Shown: in pieces, positions 12,601-22,346 of the stretch | How positions within the stretch are numbered: position 1 is the first letter of the stretch | Layout of the letters: each line of letters starts with the position of its first letter | NCBI RefSeq assembly: GCF_954871325.1 | Contig: NC_088777.1 | Coordinates: 20,995,366-21,059,365, forward strand | DNA from: Gordionus sp. m RMFG-2023 | Lineage: Eukaryota > Nematomorpha > Gordioida > Chordodea > Parachordodidae | Length of the DNA: 64,000 nt | Direction of reading: 5' to 3' | The notes under the pieces: generated by a model | What the model saw: only the letters and a program-made list of their open reading frames with translations | Databases searched by the model: none | Told to the model about the DNA's origin: nothing | Translations under genes and position numbers: made by a program

Positions 12601-15600
12601 TGATTATTCTATTCCTAATTTAGATAGTGTTATTTATATTTATCTCCTAGATAGAAACAGAATACAATATGAATTCTGAGTCAGATGATGAAGAAATTAT
12701 ACCTTCTCCTTCTACAATAATTGCAAAAAAGGACCTTCCTTGGCCAAGTTTTGAAAAATATTTTGAATTCCACAAAGAGAAGGCTGGTAGTAATACTAAT
12801 ATTATTGTCAAATGTCTCTTATGCCTACCATATAAAAAGTATATTGCAGCATCTAAGTCATCCACAGCTAATTTATGGAAACATATCTCTGTAAGTTTAC
12901 ATAAATTGTATTAATATTATATAGAATAATTAAATGAATTAACTTTATAAGAATAATTAATATTAATTAAATATTTATATATATAAAACATATATCTATA
13001 GAGAAAGCATCCTAACCAATCCGTAAATATAAAACAAACCATAGATAATAAAAAAATTAATTCAGCCACATCAAGTAAGTTAAAACAAACTAAACTTGAC
13101 TTGGTGGAAAATCAAATTTTAAAGGTATCAGCAAAGATAAATTTGATTCACAAATTATTAAATATATAATAAATGGAAATCACCCATATACAACCTGTGA
13201 TGATGAAGATTTTGTTGAGCTGATAAACACCCTGCAACCTAATATGAAGATTATATGCAGACAAACCTTAACCTTAAGAATATCAAAATATTTTGTTCAA
13301 ATGAAGGATATTCTAATAGAAAAATTGTTAAAGCCTAATTATGTTTGTACAACAGCTGACTGCTGGACAGCATTTAATCGGTAAATATTATTTTTTACTA
13401 AAGTGCACAATACATTTGGTTATCTTTTGTTATATTAATAATAGCTCCTATATTGGTACAACAGTACATTGGATTGATGTGGAGAAATTGGAAAGGCGTT
13501 CAGCTATTCTAGCCTGCCAAAGACTACAAGGTAGGCATACATTGATGTGATCAGCAAAGCCTTAACTGCTGTTTTTAAGGAGTTCCATATCCAAAATAAA
13601 AATATCTGCACAATAACGGATAATGCAAGCAACTTTTCAAAGGCGTTTAGGTATGCCTAACTAATTTACTTTATAAATTATTTCTCTTAGAGTATTTAGC
13701 TGCCCATCTATTATAATGGAGGAAGATTCTGTTTCTGATATTGAATATATCTCAATAGAAAATATAATGTCTTCTTCTGGGCTCTCCAGTTATGATATTA
13801 ATGACTTCGACTACCTTCCCAGGCATCGAAGATGTTCTTGCCATACATTAAACTTAGTGGCAACACAAGATGCCAACAAGTTACTTTTAAACAATGAGGG
13901 GTATAGGAAAGTTTATAACTTAGCTATATTTAAATGCCAACGTTTGTGGAACCTCCAAAATAAATCTGGGCCATCCGCCGAACTTATTAAAAAAAAATTA
14001 CATTCTCAACTCCCATATCCCGTTATAACAAGATGGGCTTTTATAAATCCCTGGCCAAAATATTATCGTTTTTAAATTAAGTGCCTGTGGAATTTGATTC
14101 ATTATGTGATGAATTAATTGTGTAGATTCACATCAGATGATCGTGATTTTATTAAAGAATCTTGTAGTGTAAATTTAAATTAATGTCTTATAAAAATTTA
14201 CAATTTAAAAATTAGATTATGCAACCAGTGTCCAAAGCTATTGATATTCTTGAAGGGGAAAAATACATGTATCTGGGTTATTATACCCCAACAATAACAC
14301 AAATATTTATTTGTATGGCAGCTGTGCTGGGATTAAAATATTGTCAACCTCTAAAGGATACTATATTAGCTAGTATTGAAAAAAGGTAACTTAAATCAAA
14401 TAATTATTTATAAATTAATAATATCATGTTATAGGTTTAATAATCTTTATGATAATGACAACATCATTGCTGCAATTCTTCACCCTTTATTTAAAACTGA
14501 CTGGCCTTGGATTAGGCAAGAAAGGAATAAAGCAAAAAAGGAGAAAATTTTAAATTTAATAAATACCTTAATACCTCAAAGTAAATCCCAGATGAATGAA
14601 TCATGCTCAAAACCAACATCACTTGATTTAGTTGGATTTTTTGACATAAAGCGCCAAAATATTCTGGATAATGAACTTATAGAAAACTTTATCAAATCTA
14701 ATAACAACAATTTTCCTTTATATAACGATTTTCCAAAGTTAAAATTACTCTTTATTAAATATAATGTTGTTCTAACATCAAGTGTTCCCGTAGAGTGCTT
14801 GTTCAGTCTAGGTAAGCTCATTTTTGGAGATAAACGAGCACGTCTCCTAGATAATAACTTTGAAATAATTTGTTGTTAAAAGCAAATAAACATTTATTAG
14901 ATTCTAATTTTTATGAAAAATAAATGTTTTTTTTTTCAATGCAAATATATATTTTTATATTCGATGTAAATATTTAATTTTGCGATATTTTTTTATATAA
15001 ATAAATTGTATATTATTTTATATAACTGATTATACTTTGTTTATCCTAATTTTTTTTATATTAAATAAATGCATTCAATAAATAAATAATGCGCATATGA
15101 ATGATGTATAAAGTAAGTAACTAGTACTTTTGAAAATAACTGTAACTAATAACTAGTTACTTTTGTAAAAATGTAACTAGTAACTGTAACTAGTTATATT
15201 TCAAAAGTAACTTTTAACATCACTAATAATTTGTAGATATATCCTTTCACTGTTGTGGATCTATTATCGTTATTTTTTTGTCCAATCAATTCAGCAAAAA
15301 TTCAAGTAAAATATATTACTGCTCTGATGGATCAGCTGCGTAATATAAAAACAAATTTTTTTTATAAATCTATGTTATCATGAATCAGATTTTGGGTTTC
15401 AGCTATATCCCATGGAAAAGGTCCATGTGATGGCCATGGCGGAACATTGAAAAGATTAGCAACACGTTCAAGCCTTCAGCGCATCTGTTCTGGACACATT
15501 TTAACACCAGTTGATTTATATCAGTTTGCAAAACAAAACATGCCATTAGTAAATTTTACATACCAAAGGATAATACAATTTAGAAGAGATTAAACTATGA

Positions 15601-18600
15601 GATAGATTTAATTTAGCTCGCCCCTTCCAGGAACTCGCGAAATACATTATTTCCTTTGAGTTTAAGTAAACTTAAATCAAAAATATATTCATATGCAGAG
15701 GACTTTGGAATTAACAATATCTCAAATGTCGATAATTTGTCTTTTGCCAATATTAGAGGATTCGTAACATGTGTTTATGACGATTTTTAATGGTTAGCCA
15801 CAGTACTAAAAAAGAATAAAATAACTGAGGAGATATATATTATCTTTTTACATCCACATGGACCATCAACCCCACAATTGAGGAAAAGATATGGTTGCCT
15901 ATTAATCAAATAATAATGATAGTAGATCCCATAACAGTGACAGGTACCTAGAAGTTATCGCCTCAGGAAGCTCAAAATGGGATAAGATTAAAAAAGAGGT
16001 ATTTTTTATAATTGTTTGTATAAAAAATTTTAAAATATAGCGTGCTAATCATATCCGTATGGGGTGCTTCTTTATTTACTGCCCCAGGACATCATATTGG
16101 TTATACTTAATCGATTTTTTTAATTTTGATAACAATATAATTTAAAAAAATTTAATAAAACAGCCATCTATATCTTTTTTGATTTATAAAAATAATAAAA
16201 ATTTTAATAAAATTAAAAAAACAAAAATGGCTATTGAGATTTTTTATTAAAAAGTTTAATATAAAGGTAATAAACATTTTTAGAGAATATCAATACCCAA
16301 AAAAATATCCCTTCCTAGCATTTTTTATTTTTACCGGAAATACGAAAACACTTGAATTTTTTAATTATTTTTCAATATTTTCCAATGTAAAAATTTAAGC
16401 GCTATAAAATGATATATTATTTGTAACTCTATCTTAAGTATTTTTTAAAAAAAACAAGATTTAATGAAATCACGCATTACGCGATTTCCGACTTTGAAGG
16501 CGTATATCTTAGGATCTGGTTGAGCAAGGCGCTCTAAAATTTGGATTTTATTAACATTTACAACATAATAACTAACATGCCAAATTTCATTCATTTTTGA
16601 GATGGTCGACCGAATCACTGGTCGATTATTAAATATATTTTTTTTATCTATTATAATATTTTTTTTTAAATTATAGTCTTCTTAATAGTAGAAATAAAAA
16701 TTTAAATTAAATGCATCATTCGATTTTTTGCATACAAAATATTGATTTCATAATTACATTTGGTTCAAAAAGAAATCAGTATAAATATCGGATCGGTATC
16801 GGATCGGGTTTGAACCAATATCTAAAAATATCGGATCGGTGAAAAATATGTGAATCAGCACAGCCCTAATTTTTACATGTATCTATAAGTATATGTTAGA
16901 AAATACCTAGTTTTGATATTAACGTGAATCTATTTAATAATTATAAAAAAGTTAATTGTTAATTTATCCTTATGCAACATTATGAACAATCCTATTTATA
17001 AAAATTTATGTATAAATTACCTTTTTGCAGACATTTAGACGCAACGGATAGCCCTGTAGCCTGGCCGGCTATGTTTGTTCCTTTTTTGGCATTTTTGAAG
17101 CCTTCGACACCGCAACTGCTGTAACACAATTGCTGATAGCCTTCACTCGAAGTATTATTGCCTAATGACGAGTTACTAGAATTAGTGTTGAGTAGATATG
17201 AACTGGCTGAAACTGTAGGATCTCTAACATCTATTATGGTATTGTTGTAAGAGGCCTTAATAAAAAGTTAGTAATTATAAGTTATAGCATAATAAATTAA
17301 TATATTATCGAGCTTATCAGCCTGACCCATCCAACCGATCCAGATTTTTAATTCCAGGCTAATCCGGTCTGACTTGTTAATAATAAAGTCCGAGCCCGAT
17401 CCGAACTTAACGATAAGTTTATAAGGAAAGCCAAAAAATTATAGGTACTCAAGGAAAATAAAATATTTTGTTTTTTCCATAATTTTATATAAATGCACAA
17501 AAAACATATATTTAATTTCTGCAGATGTCCAAATGGACTCCTGTATCTGTACATTTCTTAAATATATATAATTTCTTAATACTTTCCTTCTCTCTAATGA
17601 AATGTTTTTTTTAAATTTGGTTTTGAGTGAATTAGAAATTAAATTTTTTGCTCTCATACCTTGATAAAACAAATGGGAATTTCAGAAAAAGAAACTTGTT
17701 GAGGTTGGTCACCTTCTTCAAATGTTTGACTGAGAGTTTGGGAATCCCTGATTTTTTTTTTGATAGATGCATATTCAATTAAGGTTCAGTAAATATTCAT
17801 CAATGAATAAATTGAAATAATATCCATTTTTATTAAGGATATGAATAATATCAATGGTTTATTTTTACAAAATTAGTTTAACTATAAAGACGCGGTAGAG
17901 TATTATAAGATTATTCTGAAAGAAAATCTTGTTTATTGTTAATATAATGACCATTTTTGTTTCTAGTGTCCTTATTTTCACAAAATGGTTAACATAATCA
18001 TGTGCCTAGTTAAGTATTCCAGGGTTAAATCAATTAAATTAGAAGGTAATATAGCCTACAAGCTACCAAATATTATATGACGTAATGTAACCATGTCCAT
18101 AAAATATCCTTTATTTTATTAAAATATTATGCATAAATTAAGCTATTACATCAAAATAAATCACATTCAAAATAAAATCTATAAAATTTAAATCATAACA
18201 CAAGGTTATTTATAAATTATATTAATATTTAAATCATTTTAAAAAGCGTTTTTAAATAATAAATTGAAAATGTGAGTTATCAACATAATTCACAATTTTC
18301 ATATTTTAAATTAAAATTTTTATATGGATTTTCGGTAACTCATTGAAACTCGGGGAAATTTTTAAAATTTTATTTATTTAAAAATAATAAATATGCGATC
18401 GTGTGGATATCGTTGGAAATTTTTTGATGTAATAATAATTTAAAGTAGAGATCTGCAAAAGTGGGTCGGGCCTTGGAAATTTTTTAAATATATCTAAATT
18501 AATTAATTTTAAGTTGAATTTTTTATGTAAAATAAAAATATTTGATTTTATTTATAGAAACTAGACGATATATCTTTTATTTTGATTAATGTTGTTAAAC

Positions 18601-21600
18601 GGCTCGTTTTGAGCCGTTTTTAAAAAACGGCTAACTCAATATTTTAGCCAGAAAAATATTGCCTAAGCCTCGAGATTTCTCTAATAGATGTCCAAAACCT
18701 TTGTTTCTTCTGCAAGCAAAATCTTCTAGCTTGCTTGATAGTATTCTGGATGGAATATTGAGTTAGCCGTTTTTAAAATTCGGCTCAAAACGAGCCGTTT
18801 AACAACACTAATTTTGATTAATTATAAAAATTAATTTCTATATTTAAATAAATTCGGGCCAGGCAGGTAATTTTTTTTTAAAAAAATTCGGGTTCGAGCG
18901 GGCCGGCAAAACTTTTAAAAAAAATTCGGGTTCGGGCCGGGCTGAAAAAACTTTTTTAAAAATTCAGGCCGAGCTGGGCTTGAAAAATTAGGCCCGATAC
19001 AGATCATTAATTCAAAGTATCATTACTCAAAAGTTTTAAGAATTATATATTTTTTTCTTATGAAAATTTTCAAAATTCTTTAATTTTACATTAAAAATAG
19101 AGAAGGCGTGTACTATATTAAATGCTACTAAGTTAGGAATATAATTTTTTTTTGTGAAAATTTTCACAATTCTTTAATTTTACATTAAAAGAGTATATAA
19201 TTTAAAATCTTAAAAAGGCGTGTGCCATATTGGAGGCTACTTATTAAATAAAATACTAGATAATTAAGCAATTTATTTGAATAAACATAATATGTAAACA
19301 ATGATAATATTAGATACATATAATTTAAAAAAATTTTATATCATTTAAAAATTTAATATATTTACTTAAATTTGACATATTTTTAATATTAGGAAAATAA
19401 GAATATTCACATAAATGTGAGGAAGATTTTCTTCCTGTTCTGGGGGTTCACGCCTTAATATCCCTTCATAAAAGCTCAATACGTTGAGTAAATCAATATA
19501 TATTTAGGTCTTATCATTTATTGTCCTTATTAAACATTTGCCCAATTATATAATAATTTTAATGTATTCTAATTTTGGATATAAGATTTATAAATAAATT
19601 TTTTTTTAAATATTTAATAAATATAAACTTGAATTAATATTATACATCTGAATAATAGGCGTAGCCAGTGTGGTAGGGCGTCATTCCTTTTGGAAATTTG
19701 CCAGTTTTTGTTAATATGATTTAAAGATTCCTCCTACACTCACCCCCCCCCCTCAAATATAATATGCTGCTATAAACAACAATTTAAATAAGTAAGATAA
19801 CAATTATTTTAAATAACAATTATAAATTTTCAGAAAAAAGCAGCTTAATGTTAAAAAAATAAAAAGTTTAAAAAACCAATATTTATTTTATAAAATGCAA
19901 CCTGGGCAAAGAAATGAAATAAAATTAATGAAAGTGAAATCACCTAATACCCCCCCCCCTGCCAGCAAAATTCTAGCTATGTCTTGATTTGAATTAATCT
20001 TAAGATTTAACATGCACATATTTATATTAAACATGGTATAAATAATTATAGAAATTTTTTAATATTATTAAATTTAACAAAAAAATAATTCTGTAACTGT
20101 TTTTTAATTATATTAAAAAAATAATATCAGGATTATCACATTCATAACACATAGAATGTAATAAAATTTAATACTTAATTCATGTTCAAAATATAGTAAA
20201 TAAGGTTTAATAATATGCTATAGCAAAAATTGATTTAACAATACATGAATAGAATTTATTTAAAAATCATGATTTTTATTCAAAAAATTATCTGATTAAA
20301 ATATGATTTAAATCAATTTGATTTAGTCAGGGCGTTCTTTCTTAGGATATTTATAGTTATTAATTGAAAGTTAGAAGATAAGTTTTAAATCATAAATTTG
20401 GGATAAAGGAACAAAGATAAAATAATAAAAATTAGTTTACATTTTATTTTTATAATTTGTAGGGGAGACCAGAGCTAATCGGGAAAAGGGGCATGTTGTT
20501 TAAAACCAGTAACGTTTATAAATTAAAATTTTGTTCTAAAATAGAATATGGTATCCATATTTGGGTAAGAAAATAATTTATATTTAAATTTCTTATTTGT
20601 TATGACTTATTTTTGACGTAAAAATTACAATATTTTCACTTTACATGATTAAGTTGTAAAAAAAATTAAAGATTTAAACATGGCAAAATGGATAATATAT
20701 AAAAGTTAACTCTTTTTAATATTTAAGAAAATTTCAGATTAATATGTAAGGCGTAAATATATGTTAAGATCATATTAGTAATATTATCACCATTGGGGTT
20801 AGTAGAATTGTGGCTTGTCGGCGCAATCAATCAATTTTTATAATATTACTATGGTCAAATATATAAAAATTCCAAATAAGATAATTTTCACCATAAAAGA
20901 TTATGCAAAAGCAATAAAATTGAATGAAAATTTTATGTCATCAAGAAAAGTAACATCTATTACAAGTTAAAATATAATATTTATAAATTTAATATATAAA
21001 ATTATAATTAATATATAAATTTATTATTGTAATTTTTAAAAATACATTTAAATTTTAATATAATATCAGATCTAAATAAATATATTGAAAACTAAAATCA
21101 TCATATATATTGTGATTAACATATTATTTGATCAGATATGAACATTTATTTACCATATATAAATATGAGCCTGATACTAAGATCAATTATTTAAAATGAA
21201 TTATATCTAGCAAACAAAGATTTTCATATATATATATACATATATTGTAATTGGCAATATATATATGATTCAAATTATTATATTTAAATAGATTTGAATA
21301 TTTTAGTTATCAGGATATTTATTTTGGCCTGATAATAAGATCCAATTAATGTTATATATTTAAATATAGAGATAATTTTATATTATTTATTTTATTAGGT
21401 ATACCTACTACAAATTTTTTAGGACATTATAAAAAATATAAAATGGCTGGCGCTATGCTCAAAATGTCTCAAGATAATAAACAAAATATATTATGAGGAA
21501 AATAAAAGATGTTTGCTTTATTATGTAAACAGGACTATAAAATTTTCATAATTTTGTTTGATGAGTGGTTTCAATGCAGAGTATATAAAGGTTGGGCAAA

Positions 21601-22247
21601 TACGTCCTGTGCCAAAAAAGATTGCTATTTATTTGTTATAATTGTAAATAGAATATTATATAAATAAATGAAAATATGAAGAAATTTTATTTGTGTCTCA
21701 TAAGAAGCCTAATTAACCAGTTAATTTTACTAGCCCCAGAGATGATCTAACTAACCAAAAATTACTAAATATTTAAAAAATATAACAGCATATTTATAAG
21801 AAATTGTTTAAGTTATTGATTGGTATTTTGCAAAATCTTATGCAATCATTATTTTCAGAACTATGATGATTTTGACAAAAATGTGTTGAGTAACCCTGGT
21901 CTCCCTATTAAAATGAGTTGAATAATTTACTATTTGTATTCGTTATTATTTTATTTGATAATTTTTGGAAACAAATATTCGCTTCATTTTTGAATGACTA
22001 CAGAGAGCCAGCCCTAAAAAACGTTTAAAATAAATAAATAAAAAACATAGTACCACTCTCCTTTTTTAGGCGGTTTAGGTATATTGTATAGAGCATCTAA
22101 GGTGTCCTCGTTGGGAACCAACTTTCCTAATATCTCGGTAGCCCATAATAAATCTGACGATTTCAATTGTGTATCTTGTTTTATGTCGGTTATAATTATA
22201 TTTTCGCTTTCGTCATGATATATAGTTTCAGTATCTAGAGAATGCAG
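6489..22247 (-). CDS. MRPS11: Mitochondrial ribosomal protein uS11m (four exons seen, first exon missing)
   Basis: Nuclear gene for the small-subunit mitoribosome protein uS11m, which binds the platform of the 12S rRNA. Four exons were joined by splice sites with matching phases: 22247-22054, 17747-17660, 17255-17021, 6646-6489 (675 bases including the TGA). Order of landmarks: an acidic N-terminal stretch ([19 protein letters not shown]), the beta-strand lead-in [12 protein letters not shown], the core [52 protein letters not shown], and the C-terminal [20 protein letters not shown]. The last two blocks are near-diagnostic for uS11. Odd feature: about 25 extra Ser/Asn-rich residues sit between the NNTI strand and the CGVEGFKN strand. 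The exon with the start codon and targeting peptide should lie above 22247 and end in phase 0; it was not found. Confidence 0.93.
7228..8679 (+). mobile_element. Nested hAT, AACGCGTTC family, TSD TTTATTTT
   Basis: 1,452 bp. Left end TAGTGTTGTAATGAACGCG, right end inverse TAGTGCTGTAAACATTTC, flanked by a perfect TTTATTTT duplication (7220-7227, 8680-8687). The palindrome GAACGCGTTC recurs at both ends (7239-7370, 8595-8652). Coding relic at 7561-8420. Confidence 0.9.
7561..8420 (+). pseudogene. hAT transposase relic (BED finger to C-terminus)
   Basis: Begins [20 protein letters not shown], followed by a decayed BED finger ending [11 protein letters not shown] (7560-7770). Later pieces read [14 protein letters not shown] (about 8040-8085) and the C-terminal [18 protein letters not shown] (about 8288-8340), then [10 protein letters not shown]. 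Several stops and frame changes and a shortened middle show it is dead. It belongs to the hAT element at 7228-8679. Confidence 0.8.
9612..9829. mobile_element. Fold-back MITE with TA duplication (Tc1/mariner type)
   Basis: 218 bp, almost entirely two inverted arms of about 88 bases around a loop of about 45. Ends CAGTGTTGTGATTATTTAAT; flanked by TA on both sides (9610-9611, 9830-9831). It interrupts the hAT transposase exactly where removal restores a plausible CFHIVAFV stretch. The TA duplication points to Tc1/mariner mobilisation. Confidence 0.8.
10082..10215. repeat. 67-bp tandem duplication within hAT transposase relic
   Basis: Two head-to-tail copies beginning ATTTGGGAAATCTCTCATTA; only a few bases differ. 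67 is not a multiple of three, so the duplication shifts the frame. Confidence 0.9.
11936..15225 (+). mobile_element. Nearly whole hAT, TAACTAGTTAC family, TSD ATAATTTG
   Basis: 3,290 bp. Left end TAGTGATGTTAAGGTAGTTA, right end inverse TAGTGATGTTAAAAGTTACT, flanked by a perfect ATAATTTG duplication (11928-11935, 15226-15233). AACTAGTTAC words fill both subterminal zones (11945-12060, 15115-15200). It carries a multi-exon transposase (12669-14879). It is the youngest-looking coding element in the window. Fragments of the same family occur at 5085-5205, 22347-23343 and about 42840-44470. Confidence 0.93.
12669..14879 (+). pseudogene. hAT transposase, multi-exon, lightly broken
   Basis: Starts [20 protein letters not shown]. 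Exons by clear GT-AG sites: 12669-12890 (BED finger: KYFEF, KCLLC, NLWKHI), 13002-13380, 13445-13650, 13691-about 14163, about 14216-14385, 14435-14879. Landmarks: [55 protein letters not shown] and the C-terminal [18 protein letters not shown]. Introns are 111, 64, 40, about 50 and 49 bases and join in phase. Only a few lesions are seen: the frame breaks once in the second exon near 13140, once near 13540 ([11 protein letters not shown]), and once near 14045. DNA binding and transposition are the expected roles. Confidence 0.9.
15395..15905 (+). pseudogene. Transposon protein relic with [18 protein letters not shown] motif
   Basis: Plus strand, in pieces: [18 protein letters not shown] then [20 protein letters not shown] (15388-15500), [18 protein letters not shown] (about 15690-15745), [10 protein letters not shown] and [11 protein letters not shown] (15795-15875). 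The GKGxCDGxGGxxKRLA and FLHPHGP motifs are, from memory, shared by a large group of uncharacterised transposon-like proteins in arthropods and cnidarians. It lies inside the long-TIR element 11216-16625 and is probably what is left of its transposase or accessory protein. Stops and frame changes are present. Confidence 0.55.
17021..17255 (-). CDS. MRPS11: MRPS11 exon (uS11 core)
   Basis: 235 bases from acceptor AG at 17257-17256 to donor GT at 17020-17019. Encodes [12 protein letters not shown], then the unusual insertion ([20 protein letters not shown]...), then [20 protein letters not shown] and [13 protein letters not shown]. Ends with the first base of the Gly codon that opens the last exon. 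Confidence 0.93.
17660..17747 (-). CDS. MRPS11: MRPS11 exon (lead-in to uS11 core)
   Basis: 88 bases from acceptor AG at 17749-17748 to donor GT at 17659-17658. One leading base completes the Trp codon begun in the previous exon; the end is phase 0. Encodes ...[20 protein letters not shown], matching the conserved FxxLPIxxIK segment just before the NNT strand. Confidence 0.85.
17748..18329. other. MRPS11 intron, no feature seen
   Basis: AT-rich intronic DNA between the exons ending at 17747 and starting at 22054. Nothing is recognised before the dispersed repeat that starts near 18330. Confidence 0.5.
18446..19009. mobile_element. Non-autonomous hAT, GGGCCGGGC family, TSD ATTTAAAG/ATTCAAAG
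   Basis: Left end TAGAGATCTGCAAAAGTGGG, right end inverse TAATGATCTGTATCGGGCC. Flanking 8-mers ATTTAAAG (18438-18445) and ATTCAAAG (19010-19017) match at 7 of 8. Words TCGGGCCGGGC recur at 18463-18476 and 18852-18998. It has no coding sequence and is itself split by the MITE at 18587-18810. Confidence 0.85.
18587..18810. mobile_element. hAT MITE, AAACGGCTC family, TSD ATTTTGAT
   Basis: 224 bp with near-perfect inverted ends of about 60 bases: TAATGTTGTTAAACGGCTCG on the left, inverse TAGTGTTGTTAAACGGCTCG on the right. Perfect 8-bp duplication ATTTTGAT (18579-18586, 18811-18818). GGCTCGTTTTGAGCC is palindromic. Related copies are at 22374-22776 and 60906-61111. Confidence 0.95.
19656..19985. 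mobile_element. Probable short hAT-type element (GGCGTAGCCAG end)
   Basis: AGGCGTAGCCAGTGTGG at the left and its diverged inverse ...TTCTAGCTATGTCTT at the right, with poly(C) tracts at 19741-19752 and 19951-19960. CAGTGGCGTAGCYAGGG is a well-known hAT terminus type. Flanking duplication is not clear. Confidence 0.4.
20462..21905. mobile_element. TIR element with TA flanks, GGGGAGACC ends
   Basis: Left end GGGGAGACCAGAGCTAATCG, right end inverse GGGAGACCAGGGTTACTC, each bordered by TA (20460-20461, 21906-21907). No transposase is seen in 1.44 kb. The same terminus with a TA border is at 63411. TA flanks suggest a Tc1/mariner-type non-autonomous element. Confidence 0.6.
22054..22247 (-). CDS. 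MRPS11: MRPS11 exon (N-terminal part)
   Basis: Bounded by an AG acceptor (plus-strand CT at 22248-22249) and a GT donor at 22053-22052; 194 bases, starting in phase 0 and ending after two bases of a codon. It encodes [19 protein letters not shown]...[16 protein letters not shown]. This region is poorly conserved in the family, so assignment rests on phase, strand and order. Confidence 0.75.
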
Positions 22248-22346
22248 CTAGTTTAAAAAAATAATTTTATTTAAAAGCTCCTCTAGTGATTTCTGGAAAT
22301 TATTAGTATTTTAAAATAACTAACCACCTTTTTACAAATAAATCAC

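Larger units (their letters stand above)
11216..16625. mobile_element. Long-TIR DNA transposon, unassigned family
   Basis: Two inverted arms of about 600-650 bases (11216-11865 and 16035-16625) share, for example, ATTTGGCATG, GATCTGGTTGAGC, CGCATTACGCGATTTC and TATAACCAATATRATGTCC. The outer ends are GGGTCCTTCCACGTCAAATC on the left and a diverged version on the right. The only own coding relic is at 15395-15905. Minus the inserted hAT (11936-15225) the element is about 2.1 kb. A target duplication was not resolved. Long arms and the coding motif argue for a cut-and-paste DNA transposon; the superfamily is uncertain. Confidence 0.7.
7079..16868 (+). mobile_element. Composite hAT, TATCGGATCGG family, TSD ATTTTTAC
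   Basis: Left end TATAACTGTGCCGATATT, right end (inverse) TAGGGCTGTGCTGATTC, flanked by a perfect 8-bp duplication ATTTTTAC (7071-7078, 16869-16876). Subterminal words ATATCGGATCGG and CCGATCCGATC lie at 7085-7180 and 16785-16850. Its own transposase relic is at 8898-11175. Four later insertions have expanded it to 9.8 kb: a hAT (7228-8679), a TA-flanked MITE (9612-9829), and a long-TIR element (11216-16625) that carries another hAT (11936-15225). Without them it would be about 2.7 kb, normal for a hAT. It fills the last MRPS11 intron. Confidence 0.88.
18330..19445. repeat. Dispersed repeat family X, copy 1 (split by a hAT)
   Basis: Begins GGTAACTCATTGAAACTCGG followed by GGAAATTTTT, contains ATTTTTTGATGTAATAATAA and, after the hAT at 18446-19009, CATTACTCAAAAGTTTTAAG and GAGGAAGATTTTCTTCC (to about 19436). 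Copy 2 is at 36815-37690. In copy 2 the sequence on the two sides of the hAT is continuous, so copy 2 is an empty site. Confidence 0.75.

Noticed and set aside
12647-12865. Minus-strand 72-codon open frame.
   Set aside because: Antisense to the BED-finger exon of the same transposase.
14576-14821. Minus-strand 81-codon open frame.
   Set aside because: Antisense to the last exon of the hAT transposase.
17348-17672. Two overlapping minus-strand frames (68 and 77 codons).
   Set aside because: They lie in the intron between MRPS11 exons 17747-17660 and 17255-17021 and show no family similarity.
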